Assembly (NCBI GenBank): GCA_937877535.1
Contig: CALFJF010000059.1
Span: forward strand, 1 to 47,561
DNA: 47,561 nucleotides
From: an uncultured Treponema sp.
GTDB taxonomy: Bacteria > Spirochaetota > Spirochaetia > Treponematales > Treponemataceae
Direction of reading: 5' to 3'
Below the pieces are notes generated by a model that was given only the letters and a program-made list of their open reading frames with translations, was not told the DNA's origin and did not search any database. This document shows, piece after piece, positions 19,501 through 27,080 of this stretch (positions are counted from its first letter, which is position 1; the number at the start of each line of letters is the position of its first letter). The translations under genes were made by a program, and so were the position numbers.

Positions 19501-22500
19501 TTCCCCAAAACCGCTTTGAAGACGCGCGATTTCGCTTTCAACATCGTTTTTGAAATCAAATATTTTTGAAGAAATCTCTTCGGAAACGAGTTCGGACGAG
19601 TCGAGCGCGGCTTTGAGCGCGTCATCGACTTTTGCTGAAAGCAACGACATTTTTTCGATGACATTTTTCTCGGCATCAATCGTTTTTTCGCTCATCGACA
19701 CAGAAAGCGCGTCCACGCTTTTTTGCACGTTTCCGTCGATTTCCTCCGCTCTGCTTGAAATCGAGTCGATGTGCAAAGAAATGCCTTCGATTTTTGACGC
19801 AAGGTCGCCTTCGATTTTTTCCGTTTGATTTTGAACGCGCGCAGAAAACTCGTCGTAGCGCGAAGAAATGTCGTTTTCGGTTTTCTCGATTTTTTCAAGC
19901 GTATTTTGAGAGAGCGCGGAAACGTCCTCGGAAAATTGGCGCGAAAGAAAATCGATTTTTTCGTCCGCATTTTTTTGCGTAACCGCAATTTTTTCAAAAA
20001 TATCGTCGGAGAGTGTGCGAGTTTTTTGTTCAAAATCCTCTTGCACTTCGCTGATTTTTGACGAAAGTTCCTCTTTCGCGCTTTCAACGTCGCTTCCAAC
20101 CGTCCGTCGAATTTCGTCCGCAGAATCTGAAATTGAGCCGAGGCGACCAGACAGTTCGTTTTGAACGCCGTCGATTTTTTGCTCAAGGTTCTCGCGCATA
20201 ATCGAAAGTTTTGCTTCCAAATCGCCACGCGCCGCTTCTTCGTCAGAGCCGATTTGCTCGATTTTTTCCTTGAGCAAAGACGAAACGCCGTCAACATCAA
20301 GCGAAATCGAAGAAAGACGCTCGTCCACGCTTTTTTGCAAATTGTCAACTTTGTCGGTAACGTCGCCCGTAATCGTCCGCAAGCGATTTTCCGCTTTTTG
20401 CGCAATTTCTGCCGCCACGTCGTCCGCGCTTTTTTCCGCTTCCAACAGTTTTCCGTCGATGAGCGAAAGCGTTTCTTTGAGAGAGCCTTCCAGCCCATTT
20501 TTCTTTTCGCTCACCTCGTCTTCAAGGGCAGAAACGCGACGCGCAATGTCGGTTTGAAGCGAACCGATTTGCTCGGAAACGGAACGCGAAATCGCCTCGC
20601 TCTTTGATTTTGTTTCGCTCTCCACGCGCTCAAGCGTTTCTTGAACGGTCTTTCGCATTGTTTCAACTTTGCCTTCAACGGAATCTTCCATAAAGCGCAT
20701 TTCGTCGCCGATTGACGACGAAAGCGAAGCGAGTTTTCCTTCAACGTCCTCAGAAAGGCTTTGCACATGACTTTCAACAAACTCCGTGAGCGAGCCAACT
20801 TTGGAATCCACCGTGTGCTGCAACTCCGCCGATTTTTGCTCAACGTCCTCCGTGAGTTGCCCCATTTTTCCATCAACTCGCGATTGCAATGTTTCAACTT
20901 GCTCGTTTACATCGGCAGTCAAAGAATCCACAGAACCGTTTACTTTTTCCGTAAGCGCACTGACATTTTTGTCAACGCTTTCAGAGAGATTTCCGACTTT
21001 TTGGTCAACGCTTTCCTTTAAGAGCGAAACCGTTTGCTCAACGTTTTCAGAAAGCGTGCCAACTTTTTCGTTCACTTCGTCGGTCAACGTTCCAACGTTC
21101 GACGTAACGTAATCATACGCATTGCTCACTTTGTCGTTCACAAACGATTCCATTTCGCTCACAGAGCCGTTTACGAGAGCCGTCAAAGAATCGACTTTTG
21201 TTGTAACTTCATCGCTCAATTCCGTTACGCGACTTTCAACGTCGGCGGCAAGGGAAGCGATGTCGTCGTTTACCGCATTTTTGAGAGACGACACTTTTTC
21301 CGTAACATCGCCACGAAGCCCGTCCACGTTCGCGTTTACCGCCGATTTTAGCCCCGAAACCTGCTCGTCCACGCGCGATTCTGTTTCCGACAGTTTTTCT
21401 TCAACGCCAGAAAGCAATTCGCTGACTTTCCCTTCGACTCTTTCGTCAAGACCAGCAACGCGCGCTTCCACTCCAGAAAGAAGCGAATCCACGCGGCTTC
21501 CAACGCGCTCTTCAAGACCGTCGGTTTTTTCTTCAACGGTGCGCTCAAGGTCGTTCGTGCGCTCCACGAGTGCCTTAAAAATCCCCTCGGTTTTTGACTC
21601 CACGCTCCGCTGAAGCACGTCGAGTTGCCCGCGCACTTTTTCGTCCAAATCTTTGTTTGTGTTTTCCACCATAAATCGAAGCGAGCCAACATTTTTGTCA
21701 ACGTCCTCGGTCAACGAAGAAACGTGTTCTTGAACGTTTGCGTTCAATTTGTCGATTCGGTCGGTTACGTCAGAATCAAGCGCGTTCAGTTTTCGCTCAA
21801 CGCCGTTTTCAAGCCCTTGCGACCGCTCGTCAACGTGGCGACTCATTTCGCTGATTTTGTTTTCAACGTCAGTTTTGAGTTCGTCAACGCGATTTTGAAC
21901 GTCGTTTTGGAACGAATCGATTTTGCCGTCCACGAACGAAGAAAGATATTGCGATTTTTTTTCGACTTGCTCCGAAAGCGTATCGAGCCGAGAACTCATG
22001 TTCGTGTCGATTCTTTTGATTTCGCCTTCAACGTTTTCGGTAAGCGAACTGACTTTTTCGGCAAACGTCGTTTTCACCGAATTAAGCGCATTTCCCGCCT
22101 TTTCGCTAAAATCCAAAAATCGCTCTTCCGATTCTTTTTCGTAAGTTGAAAGTCGCCCATTTTCCTGCTCAATGAGTTGATTCAAGTTCTTTTCAAACGA
22201 ACGCTCGTAATGCGACTGGATTTTTGCAAGTTGCCCCGAAAGTTGCTCACGCAAAGACGCAAGCGATTTTCCGTTTCCGTTTTGCTCCGCGCGGATTTCC
22301 TTTGCAAGCGTGCGCGAATCCGAAAGCGTCTGTTTTATATGCTCGTTGATTTTCCGAGTGTACGCCGAAAGCCGCTCCGTTAAAGCGTCCGCCTTTGCGT
22401 TCAATTCGTCATCGTGCGCGGAAAGCCGTTTTTGAACGTACTCGTCTTGAGAATCGAGTTTTTCGTTCAGATTTTTTATCGACTGGCTGAACGTTTCGTT

Positions 22501-24057
22501 CGTTACGGAAAGAAGATTGTTCAACGCCGCTTCTTTTTCAGAAAAATCGCTTTCGAGTTTTGACGTTTTTTCGTACAGATGCTCGCTCAAAACTTCCGCC
22601 TTTTCGGTGAACTGCTCGCTCAAAGAAGTCGAGCGGTCGCTTACGTCGCGCTCAAGGTCGTCAACTCGTTTTTTCACGGATTCTTCCGCCGAATTCAACC
22701 GAGATGAACAATTCAAAAGAAAGTTCGATTTCAATTCGTCAACATCGTCTTCGATTTCTTTTCTGCGTTGAGAAACGGAATTTTCCAGTTCGCTCACCGT
22801 TTCGGCAAGGTGCGAGCGGAGTTTTTCCTCTTCTTTTGCAAAATCTTCCGTAAGCGAAGTCTTATGCCCGCCAAGTTCGTTCGCAAGATTTGCCGCCGTT
22901 CCCGCAAATTCTTGCTCCACTTTTTCGCGAAGCGCGTTCATGTCGGCATCAAATTTAAGCGAAAGGGCTTCCAGATTTTCTTGCGCGTCCGCACCACGCT
23001 CATCGATTAAAGAAAGAATTTCCGCCGTTTTGTTTGAAAGCGAAGTCGAAACGTCTTTTATTGAACGCGAAAATTTTTCTTGCGCATCGTGGATTTTTTC
23101 GTCAGCGTTTTTTACGCTTTCGTTCAAAAGATTTTGCGCATTGTCATTTTGCTCAGTGATTTTTTCAACAAAAGACTCGATTTTTGACGACAACTCTTGT
23201 GAAATCTCAAAAAGATTTTCATGTATCACAGAAACTTGGTTTGAAATTTCGTCATTCGTTTTTGAGCATTTTTGAGAAAGTTCGTCTTCAAGCGTTTTGA
23301 GCGTAGAATCAAGATGCTCGCGATACGATTCTGCGCGACCGTTCGCTTGACTTTCCAAATCTTTTAGGATGTGCGCTTCAAAATCTGCCGCTTTTTCGGC
23401 AGCCGTTTCGTACACCTCGTTCACGTCGTCGGAAAGGCGCGCAAGCAAATCTTCAACTTCAGAATGTGCTCTTTCAACGCTTGCGCCAAGCGTTTTTGCC
23501 TCCGCGCGATAGTGGTCAAGCAATTCTTGCCCCAAAAACGAAAGGTCGCTCCGATTTTGCTCCACAAATTCTTTTGAGATTTCTGGAACTTTTTTTTCAA
23601 GTTCAAGCGTGCGAGTTTCAATTCCCAACAATCGAGATTCGAGTTTTTCAAGCGCATTTTTTTCTGCGCGAATCGTCTCGATTGTTTTGCTCACGCTTTC
23701 CGTTGTTTGCTTCAATTCCAAAACGGCACTTTCGTGTTCCGTGATTTTTCGTCCAATATCCGCAATTTGAGCGTTTTTTTCGGCAAAAGAAGCCGACTCG
23801 TTTTCAAACGCCGCACGGGATTCTTTTAGCACTTTGAGCGTTTGAGTCGCAAAAGCCCGCTCCGTGTTCAAATTCGACTCGATTTCAGCAAGTTTATTTT
23901 CGTAACTGTCAAAAAAATCCTCGAACCGCCGCTGCGAGTTTTCAACAAAACGACGGATTTTTTCCATTGAATTTCCGTCTTTATCGATAAGCCTTGAAAC
24001 GACTACGATTACAACGGAAATAAAAGCCGACACGATTATGGCTACTGCGACATCCAC
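10573..24057 (-). CDS. Giant SpiroCoCo-type coiled-coil protein, 4494 residues, membrane-anchored
   Basis: One unbroken frame of 13.5 kb. Residues about 4-23 are a membrane segment (VAIIVSAFISVVIVVVSRLI), preceded by almost no polar residues. The rest is charged, helical and nearly free of Pro and Trp. Residues of roughly 650-1140 show a clean 11-residue period, with Val/Leu at alternating spacings of 7 and 4 (V-N3-V-N6-V). This indicates hendecad coiled coil. Elsewhere heptad-like and mixed patterns occur (repeated SGGADSIAQNLKQEF units). The C-terminal 45 residues (EKRQIIDLKRKMWSVQQIAR, then SLKRSESEIELVLEMGL) look like a small helix-turn-helix. A similar plan defines the spirochaete SpiroCoCo family, which is smaller where I recall it. 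The role is unknown; a filament or tether between membrane and cytoplasm is plausible. The start is GTG with AAGG 8 nt upstream. Confidence 0.88.
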   Translation of the reverse strand: MDVAVAIIVSAFISVVIVVVSRLIDKDGNSMEKIRRFVENSQRRFEDFFDSYENKLAEIESNLNTERAFATQTLKVLKESRAAFENESASFAEKNAQIADIGRKITEHESAVLELKQTTESVSKTIETIRAEKNALEKLESRLLGIETRTLELEKKVPEISKEFVEQNRSDLSFLGQELLDHYRAEAKTLGASVERAHSEVEDLLARLSDDVNEVYETAAEKAADFEAHILKDLESQANGRAESYREHLDSTLKTLEDELSQKCSKTNDEISNQVSVIHENLFEISQELSSKIESFVEKITEQNDNAQNLLNESVKNADEKIHDAQEKFSRSIKDVSTSLSNKTAEILSLIDERGADAQENLEALSLKFDADMNALREKVEQEFAGTAANLANELGGHKTSLTEDFAKEEEKLRSHLAETVSELENSVSQRRKEIEDDVDELKSNFLLNCSSRLNSAEESVKKRVDDLERDVSDRSTSLSEQFTEKAEVLSEHLYEKTSKLESDFSEKEAALNNLLSVTNETFSQSIKNLNEKLDSQDEYVQKRLSAHDDELNAKADALTERLSAYTRKINEHIKQTLSDSRTLAKEIRAEQNGNGKSLASLREQLSGQLAKIQSHYERSFEKNLNQLIEQENGRLSTYEKESEERFLDFSEKAGNALNSVKTTFAEKVSSLTENVEGEIKRIDTNMSSRLDTLSEQVEKKSQYLSSFVDGKIDSFQNDVQNRVDELKTDVENKISEMSRHVDERSQGLENGVERKLNALDSDVTDRIDKLNANVQEHVSSLTEDVDKNVGSLRFMVENTNKDLDEKVRGQLDVLQRSVESKTEGIFKALVERTNDLERTVEEKTDGLEERVGSRVDSLLSGVEARVAGLDERVEGKVSELLSGVEEKLSETESRVDEQVSGLKSAVNANVDGLRGDVTEKVSSLKNAVNDDIASLAADVESRVTELSDEVTTKVDSLTALVNGSVSEMESFVNDKVSNAYDYVTSNVGTLTDEVNEKVGTLSENVEQTVSLLKESVDQKVGNLSESVDKNVSALTEKVNGSVDSLTADVNEQVETLQSRVDGKMGQLTEDVEQKSAELQHTVDSKVGSLTEFVESHVQSLSEDVEGKLASLSSSIGDEMRFMEDSVEGKVETMRKTVQETLERVESETKSKSEAISRSVSEQIGSLQTDIARRVSALEDEVSEKKNGLEGSLKETLSLIDGKLLEAEKSADDVAAEIAQKAENRLRTITGDVTDKVDNLQKSVDERLSSISLDVDGVSSLLKEKIEQIGSDEEAARGDLEAKLSIMRENLEQKIDGVQNELSGRLGSISDSADEIRRTVGSDVESAKEELSSKISEVQEDFEQKTRTLSDDIFEKIAVTQKNADEKIDFLSRQFSEDVSALSQNTLEKIEKTENDISSRYDEFSARVQNQTEKIEGDLASKIEGISLHIDSISSRAEEIDGNVQKSVDALSVSMSEKTIDAEKNVIEKMSLLSAKVDDALKAALDSSELVSEEISSKIFDFKNDVESEIARLQSGFGEASADYDSKLRTLEADLGARLDIAREGVSERLSALEAELSERTEGANSIANTLKADYERVAEGIKSELSSKIQEIASELTVSASDASAQAEKARQDFIEKIESVRAEAQEKIETAEHSLFEKINDVEKNAREKVSFIESDIFEKIDTVQNQTGEKIENIEGAFDSKIEHLSSKIQESVAPLSDYISRSQSDKDEILSKLEETEAEARRRLDEVSLEMSAGVERIENSVVSRVNGIEENLDSLSESVKNDVENRLSALKDELSTRVDVEKGELGEKIDSLSEKIGAEFSVISDSLSESENLCLSSVQNLNDEFSSKIDGIQNALGEKVANLSDEISRATGGAESIAEKLKLETEERVQTLSDSILEKISVAENNASLLASNAQEKAQNLGAEFERVLSAFSLSLSEKEAGLSEELSRVSGGADSIAQNLKQEFEKKIDDLSSLLSERANNFESELSRVSGGADSIAQNLKQEFEKKIDSLKSELEDSISRLDSSLGDAKANADEKTQNIQNEVSQKIDEISKNVSEQILETQKNADDSISSIENALFEKIDVAEKSVSSRLDALVSDSSGAIFEAEEKIKAQSEATCAEITARMSNFSSEIDEKASEVRADLSLRIDGIESDLGVRVGSISSDIGEKIDSLKNDFDKKLSELDMYSHDAAKGAEEIAAEARDEFDRQLKSLREELSVRTDGFSEELSRVSGGADGVAERLRAEIEEKIENLKTDILTVLDDEKNRLSSKIESEKLAADEAFENARIDGEQKIEEIAKKIDERISFVDEKTREIEERTAQKSTSFESEIATLFETAKESASKKIQEIDELLLKHNSDAEEKIAQNRALIFEKLDEAKSATDERISFVLNETSKAQEDSENRILEISSEIESKILDVKNAAFEKIQEIDSSLLDSQKGAEEKILDFGEKIQTQMDDFSKELQEKLSSLDSSVLLARQGAEETAQSAKESFSQKIEELEAEIGEKANEIEAELSSRIFETEAAAKEKLSESKSEIDGLILGMSDEMKSKLSDFEQKVDERMSQTDSRLSSLDDRVERRLNELDGTVSGAFDKIRADLDGAATGAHSVAQKVSDEIRASVETLEQEFAARIALVEKTSGEKVDSFERDLGGRLDSLSGRFSQSENDIRSSIDGATSDVEEKLSSVRTRLDAVEGDLDARLSELKETLDTRMNRIGEDLENAVSSAESMSKEVQNGFLSRVSDLENALSQKVRTAEENTSNQIQKLQNDVEDALSDANGVASKINSEVSEKLDALRSEVTEKISEVTGDIQVVEDDAQSSMAEVRRELDSKIGAMKDEISEKIQSASSALSENLDDSFALFSDKIKESDEKIQNMLVDSDEKIAQAQKSMAEKIDDSTLDFDEKLNALKTDVSSRIDGIDSDLKNAENAADSRTATISFEVDEKISAAKADFDEKIESLSQNVSSRIDGIDSDWVCAKEGADERAQTARTAFDERVSSFERDISSRISVLCDGADARVSEAQARLDEKITNLSDSIENAKKESDEKAQNLALDFELRIKTLSSSVGERISRIKDDVTNVVEGASSVAQKAQGELSAHLDSFRNEMEEKLGATEENALSKINSIEEKTREMTDGVEKRIFEKTESLNERLGAFEENLKEARENADARAAEIASGFDEKIGELKTGILLKIDEIDADLKKAENAADSRTKAISFEVDEKIDSLRTDVSQKVDTISQSVSSRIDEMSVSLSDARDGATSRAEAVKSALDEKIGSFKDELGGQIESVRSSLFDALSRTETESQKAQGELSAHLDSFRNEMEEKLGATEENALSKINSIEEKTREMTDGVEKRIFEKTESLNERLGAFEENLKEARENADARAAEIASGFDEKIDAAQADFDEKIERLSNEVQKTSNAADEKLSLIQNDVSSRFDAVSSALFDAVSRVQADISLSEKEARENVSSIQNELLSAISGADEKIAFVKEKSEEAEKNALFAVEQFENESKNRLENAQSEFSKRAEKIEQELSEYSKKTDALSSGIESAILGADEKLSDFIQKNDGKIGEIEAKLSEMMTTLSDNYDEKQTDLLEKLEGQLLSYRKNLEVRFEKLEKTGDDVDDLEKNLKQAIQNTERAVLETFGDFTREQQEKHEEFRARVFKESSEIADKIENLKRDLEDIEANATDNVNSKLVDFETKFHSELERRSDDISGILDSWQSDFNQKLGAFTTTFDTKQQILDQSFQSRSLADSAKIEESLSKWKADFDEKIDDFTKKYSDVQNELSAHLETGLSANGDAIDQRLKEWRTEFDSKIADFIAENQTGIRKLEESFSVGLKQKGDSLESEIATWKKEFDERIESFTAECSEAQRKLESEVRQNQDKRGEEIENDLAEWKTFFDSKLSDFSHSFEAQEERIVAELSGKLDALSEDEELARRQLAAKFTEDFQNQLRTLQVEHAEQTGKFDSIISNTQEEIARRLSDVENLLKDAREQAENGMKAAVEKYGKNVDDIIHDSISETERKVSSLTDEIRDKRNNALEDLDLLKKELADWRNSLKAQFDKTQQLYESQMNGVEFDTTQKIDELKAAFERGMEDFSREIESKKNELSEKIDSLSLRASESVSSYEKETARTLSEQKARYELLTDELSERMKNAGLEADSKIAQIKENIRAFSEEGEADAKRTAEKMREDVEKLEKRMDGVRAQVQEFGTQLDVFQKADELKAELEAHIRALKDDVGRLSKYEGQISALEEKVKNIDHLSEDIEGKIARFDSERERIETMDSRFQKLKEVSDGIEKGLGDLRSSSDELNEMRLSVRTFKDSISELDSNFKRLEKKSDMIERVSDEVDKTFSRLDEIDKEMKAVQNSASALPQQLDELQKQVEFLTNNRESVTDALSAVSEIKSILADAEARTEKLQISRQGIARSETRLTNLSEVIDQRLLMLRKLSDDVGVKFNEADMEKPVPPHELEASAPQELTRQEKRQIIDLKRKMWSVQQIARSLKRSESEIELVLEMGLDDEI
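13951..14219 (-). repeat. Internal direct repeat of the giant gene, copy B
   Basis: 269 bp matching 14584-14852 with three differences that I can see. The offset is 633 bp, exactly 211 codons, so the reading frame is kept. It encodes the repeated block that runs from AQGELSAHLDSF to ASGFDEKI. The much lower similarity among other parts of the protein marks this as a recent duplication or gene conversion. Confidence 0.85.
14584..14852 (-). repeat. Internal direct repeat of the giant gene, copy A
   Basis: Partner of 13951-14219, in the same orientation and in frame. The two copies enclose about 360 bp of non-repeated coiled-coil sequence. Confidence 0.85.
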
Positions 24058-24106
24058 TTTTTTTACCTTCCGATTTTTTACCGACTCCCACCAAGACCCA
24101 CGCTCA

Positions 24107-24133
24107 TTTTTGAGTTAAAAAGAAACTCAAAAA
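24107..24133. other. AT-rich inverted repeat upstream of the giant gene
   Basis: TTTTTGAGTT (24107-24116) and AACTCAAAAA (24124-24133) form a perfect 10-bp dyad with a 7-nt spacer, in the 164-bp gap between the HAD gene and the giant gene. It could be an operator or a weak terminator. It has little GC and no clear U-run beyond its arms. Confidence 0.4.
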
Positions 24134-24221
24134 CAAACGCTAATCACAAAACCTAGCCAAAAACTTTAGTTTCAAAACAGGTTTTCCGATAATATGAATT
24201 CGGCGTTTTAGATTGTCGCGT

Positions 24222-24911
24222 TCATTGTAGCACAAATTTTATAAACTGACGATAGTTTGAAAATAAAATATCTGCGGGCGGAAGTTTGTGAAAGATTTTT
24301 CTTAAAAAAATCGAAATCCTCGGCGCGATTAAAGCCGTTTTCATTCCCGCGTTTCTTGCGCCGTTCACATCGTATTTTATGCTATTTCCAACGTACAAAA
24401 TTTCGCTTGCCTTTACGCCAAGTTTCATTGCAAGAATCCCAAACGGATATTTTGACGGTTTGAGCGCACCAATTTCCTCCGTTCCAAGCGAAAGTTCGCA
24501 AAACGGAAGCAATCCCCAAACGTTTCCTTTTTGAGAAGGCGGAAAATCCGAAAGAAGCGCGATACGAAGCCCCGCTTCGCGCACTGTTTGAAAAGCGTCG
24601 TGGACGTGCGAAAATGGGCGCGTTTTTTCAAGATACGGCGAAAGTCCCCGATACACGATTTTGTCGATTTGTTCCCGCGCTTCTTTTTCCGTGCACCCCA
24701 ATTGCTCCGAAAGAAGTTTCCCTTGATAAGCGTAAAAATCAGGAAGAGGAGCCGTTCTGTGGAGTATTTTTCTAACCCTACTAAAACGTATATAAAAACG
24801 AATATGCCTTATAACATAAGGTATTATAAGCGGATAAAGGCGCATATTAGGATAGAGCGTTCCGTCAATGTCAAACGCAACGACTTTTATGTCCTTTAAT
24901 TTTGGATTCAT
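24222..24911 (-). CDS. HAD-superfamily hydrolase
   Basis: 229 residues. All HAD motifs are present: I is VAFDIDGTLYP, with the nucleophile and acid-base Asp; II is LLSDF; III is a Lys in GALKPSKYPFG; IV is YVGNSIKYDVNGARNAGM. It probably dephosphorylates a small phosphorylated metabolite in the cytoplasm. Substrate cannot be inferred. The ATG overlaps the stop codon of the TolA-like gene (ATGA), so it is translationally coupled to the exbB-exbD-tolA-like set. Confidence 0.87.
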   Translation of the reverse strand: MNPKLKDIKVVAFDIDGTLYPNMRLYPLIIPYVIRHIRFYIRFSRVRKILHRTAPLPDFYAYQGKLLSEQLGCTEKEAREQIDKIVYRGLSPYLEKTRPFSHVHDAFQTVREAGLRIALLSDFPPSQKGNVWGLLPFCELSLGTEEIGALKPSKYPFGILAMKLGVKASEILYVGNSIKYDVNGARNAGMKTALIAPRISIFLRKIFHKLPPADILFSNYRQFIKFVLQ

Positions 24912-26671
24912 TTTCCGCTCCCACTGCCTTCTGATTCGCTTTTGCTTGATTCTGCTTTTTTCTTTTTGAGAGCAAGGTTTGCCGCCACGGAACTAGCCGT
25001 AACGCCCCCTTGAACGCCCGAACTTCCGCCACTGACCGTTTTTATCCCGCCAGAACTCCCCTGCCCATTTGCTTTTTCCTTCGCGATTCGCTCGGCTTCC
25101 GCTTTTGCCGCCTTTTCTTTCGCGAGCCGCTCCGCTTCCGCCTTCGCTGCTCGTTCCTTTGCGATTCGCTCGGCTTCTGCCTTTGCTGCTCGTTCCTTTG
25201 CGAGTCGCTCGGCTTCGGCTTTTGCCGCTCGTTCCTTCGCGAGTCGCTCCGCTTCGGCTTTCGCCGCCTTTTCTTTCGCGAGTCGTTCCGATTCCGCTTT
25301 CGCCGCTTTTTCCTTAGCGAGTCGTTCGGCTTCCGCTTTCGCCGCCTTTTCTTTCGCGAGCCGTTCCGCTTCTGCCTTTGCCGCCCGTTCCTTGGCGAGC
25401 CGCTCCGCTTCAGCCTTTGCCGCCCTTTCTTTTGCGAGTCGTTCGGCTTCGGCTTTCGCCACCTTTTCTTTCGCGAGCCGCTCCGCTTCCGCCTTCGCTG
25501 CTTTTTCTTTCGCAAGCCGCTCGGCTTCGGCTTTCGCCGCCTTTTCTTTCGCGAGGCGTTCGGCTTCGGCTTTCGCCGCCTTTTCTTTCGCGAGGCGTTC
25601 GGCTTCCGCTTTTGCTGCTCGTTCCTTCGCGAGCCGTTCTGCCTCTGCCTTTGCCACTCGTTCCTTTGCGATTCGCTCGGCTTCCGCCTTCGCCGCTCGT
25701 TCCTTCGCGATTCGCTCGGCTTCGGCTTTCGCCGCCCTTTCTTTCGCGAGGCGTTCGGCTTCCGCTTTCGCCACTTTTTCCTTAGCGATTCGCTCGGCTT
25801 CGGCTTTTGCCGCTCGTTCCTTCGCGATTCGCTCGGCTTCGGCTTTTGCCGCTTTTTCCTTTGCGAGGCGTTCGGCTTCGGCTTTTGCCGCCCTTTCTTT
25901 CGCAAGCCGTTCGGCTTCGGCTTTTGCTGCTCGTTCCTTTGCGATTCGCTCGGCTTCGACTTTCGCCGCCTTTTCTTTCGCGAGTCGCTCGGCTTCGGCG
26001 CGGGCGGCTCGTTCTTGGGCTTGTTGCGCGGCTTTTGCTTTGGCGATTCGTTCGCGGGCAAGGCGTTCTCGCGCTTCTCGCGCCGCTTTTTCCTCGGCAA
26101 TGCGCTCGGCTTCTGCCTTTGCCGCCTGTTCCTTTTCTTTCGCAAGCCGCGCTTCTTCCGCCTTTGCAGCCTTTTCCCTTTCGAGCCACGCCTTTTCTTC
26201 TTTTTCTCGCTCTACCGCCAGTGCTTTTTCACGAGAAAGCCGTTCGGCTTCGATTCGCGCTTCCTCGGCTTTTCTTGCTTTTTCCGCTTCAAGCCTTGCG
26301 GCTTCCGCTTTTGCCGCTCTTTCCTTTTCAAGTCGCACGGATTCAAGCAAAGCCGTTTGTTGCGCTTTTTTTTCGTCCTCAAGCCGCTTTCGCTCTAAAA
26401 GTCGCTCTTTTCGAGCCGCGCGGTCAGAAAGAAGCCGTTGTCGCTCAAGTTCAAAACGATTGAGATTTGTTTTTGAACGAGCAAACGCTGCCAATTCCTC
26501 CTCGCTCGGTTTTTCGCCACCTTCAAGATGAATAACGAGAGAGCGAACGGGCATAGGTCGCAGCAAAAACGAACCAAACGAAAGGGCGCACAAAAAAATC
26601 GCCACAAAAGCCACGCTTCCCACCAAGCCTTTTAATGCCGCATCTTTTTGAAGCCCCGAAAGTTTTCCCAT
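24908..26671 (-). CDS. TolA-like membrane-anchored repeat protein without a recognisable TonB/TolA C-terminal domain
   Basis: 587 residues. An N-terminal membrane segment (about residues 13-36, LVGSVAFVAIFLCALSFGSF) is followed by a charged linker. Then come about 24 tandem copies of a 13-residue helical unit of the form AAKAEAERLAKEK, encoded by 39-bp repeats between 25073 and 26008. The Ala/Lys/Glu-rich helix is typical of TolA domain II, which spans the periplasm. The last 55 residues are Gly/Ser-rich and then Lys/Ser-rich (SGGIKTVSGGSSG to GSGSGK), with no beta-rich TonB or TolA domain III. The neighbours exbB and exbD support a Tol/TonB energy-transduction role. The ATG at 26671 is chosen over a GTG at 26680 because GGTGGGG lies just upstream of it. 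Confidence 0.85.
   Translation of the reverse strand: MGKLSGLQKDAALKGLVGSVAFVAIFLCALSFGSFLLRPMPVRSLVIHLEGGEKPSEEELAAFARSKTNLNRFELERQRLLSDRAARKERLLERKRLEDEKKAQQTALLESVRLEKERAAKAEAARLEAEKARKAEEARIEAERLSREKALAVEREKEEKAWLEREKAAKAEEARLAKEKEQAAKAEAERIAEEKAAREARERLARERIAKAKAAQQAQERAARAEAERLAKEKAAKVEAERIAKERAAKAEAERLAKERAAKAEAERLAKEKAAKAEAERIAKERAAKAEAERIAKEKVAKAEAERLAKERAAKAEAERIAKERAAKAEAERIAKERVAKAEAERLAKERAAKAEAERLAKEKAAKAEAERLAKEKAAKAEAERLAKEKAAKAEAERLAKEKVAKAEAERLAKERAAKAEAERLAKERAAKAEAERLAKEKAAKAEAERLAKEKAAKAESERLAKEKAAKAEAERLAKERAAKAEAERLAKERAAKAEAERIAKERAAKAEAERLAKEKAAKAEAERIAKEKANGQGSSGGIKTVSGGSSGVQGGVTASSVAANLALKKKKAESSKSESEGSGSGK
25073..26008 (-). repeat. 39-bp tandem repeat array within the TolA-like gene
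   Basis: 936 bp, which is 24 units of 39 bp. Each unit encodes 13 residues with the consensus [AV]AKAEAER[LI]AKE[KR]. Differences between units are mostly synonymous or K/R and L/I swaps. The frame is kept throughout, so unit number could vary without breaking the protein. Confidence 0.9.
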
Positions 26672-26690
26672 TTTCCCCACCCAAACTTTT

Positions 26691-27080
26691 TTACTGCCCG
26701 TGCGTTCTTAAATTGACTTCCGTAAAACCGCCTTTTCTAAGTAAATCGAACACAGCGATGACCGAACCGCTTTTTGCAAAAGAATCCGCCGCCACGGTAA
26801 CGGGACTTCTTGAATCGAATTTGGAAAGGTTTTCTTCAAGGGAAGCAAACGAAATCGCTTCCCCGTTCAAAAAAATGGAATCATCTGCAGAAATCGAAAC
26901 GACGATTCCGTTTTCCTCCGTGCCGATTGCTGTGGAACTTTTTGAAAGGTCAAGCGTAATCGCGGGCTTTATTTGAAAAGACGAAGAAACTAAAAGAAAC
27001 AAAACGAGTTGAAAAATCACGTCAATCATTGGCGCGATTATCAATTTTTCTTCGCGCCTTTTCATTCGTTTCGCTCTCAC
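26691..27080 (-). CDS. exbD: ExbD/TolR-family proton-channel component
   Basis: 129 residues, the family's usual length. The single membrane segment near the N-terminus is preceded by APMIDVIFQLVLFLLVS, where the Asp in PMIDV is the conserved proton-pathway residue. A periplasmic domain follows (PVTVAADSFAKSGSVIAVFDLL). It would form an energised inner-membrane complex with the ExbB protein and pull on the TolA-like protein encoded next. Its ATG overlaps the exbB stop codon (ATGA). 19 nt separate its stop codon from the ATG of the TolA-like gene. Confidence 0.9.
   Translation of the reverse strand: MRAKRMKRREEKLIIAPMIDVIFQLVLFLLVSSSFQIKPAITLDLSKSSTAIGTEENGIVVSISADDSIFLNGEAISFASLEENLSKFDSRSPVTVAADSFAKSGSVIAVFDLLRKGGFTEVNLRTHGQ

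Noticed and set aside
10673..23744. Numerous plus-strand frames of 60-226 codons opposite the giant gene
   Set aside because: They are shadows of a repetitive, compositionally biased coding strand. None has a ribosome binding site or a recognisable domain.
25010..26531. Long plus-strand open frames (462 and 379 codons) opposite the TolA-like gene
   Set aside because: They arise from the 39-bp repeats, whose length is a multiple of three, so any stop-free frame repeats. The products are low-complexity Phe/Arg or Ser/Ala strings without a ribosome binding site.
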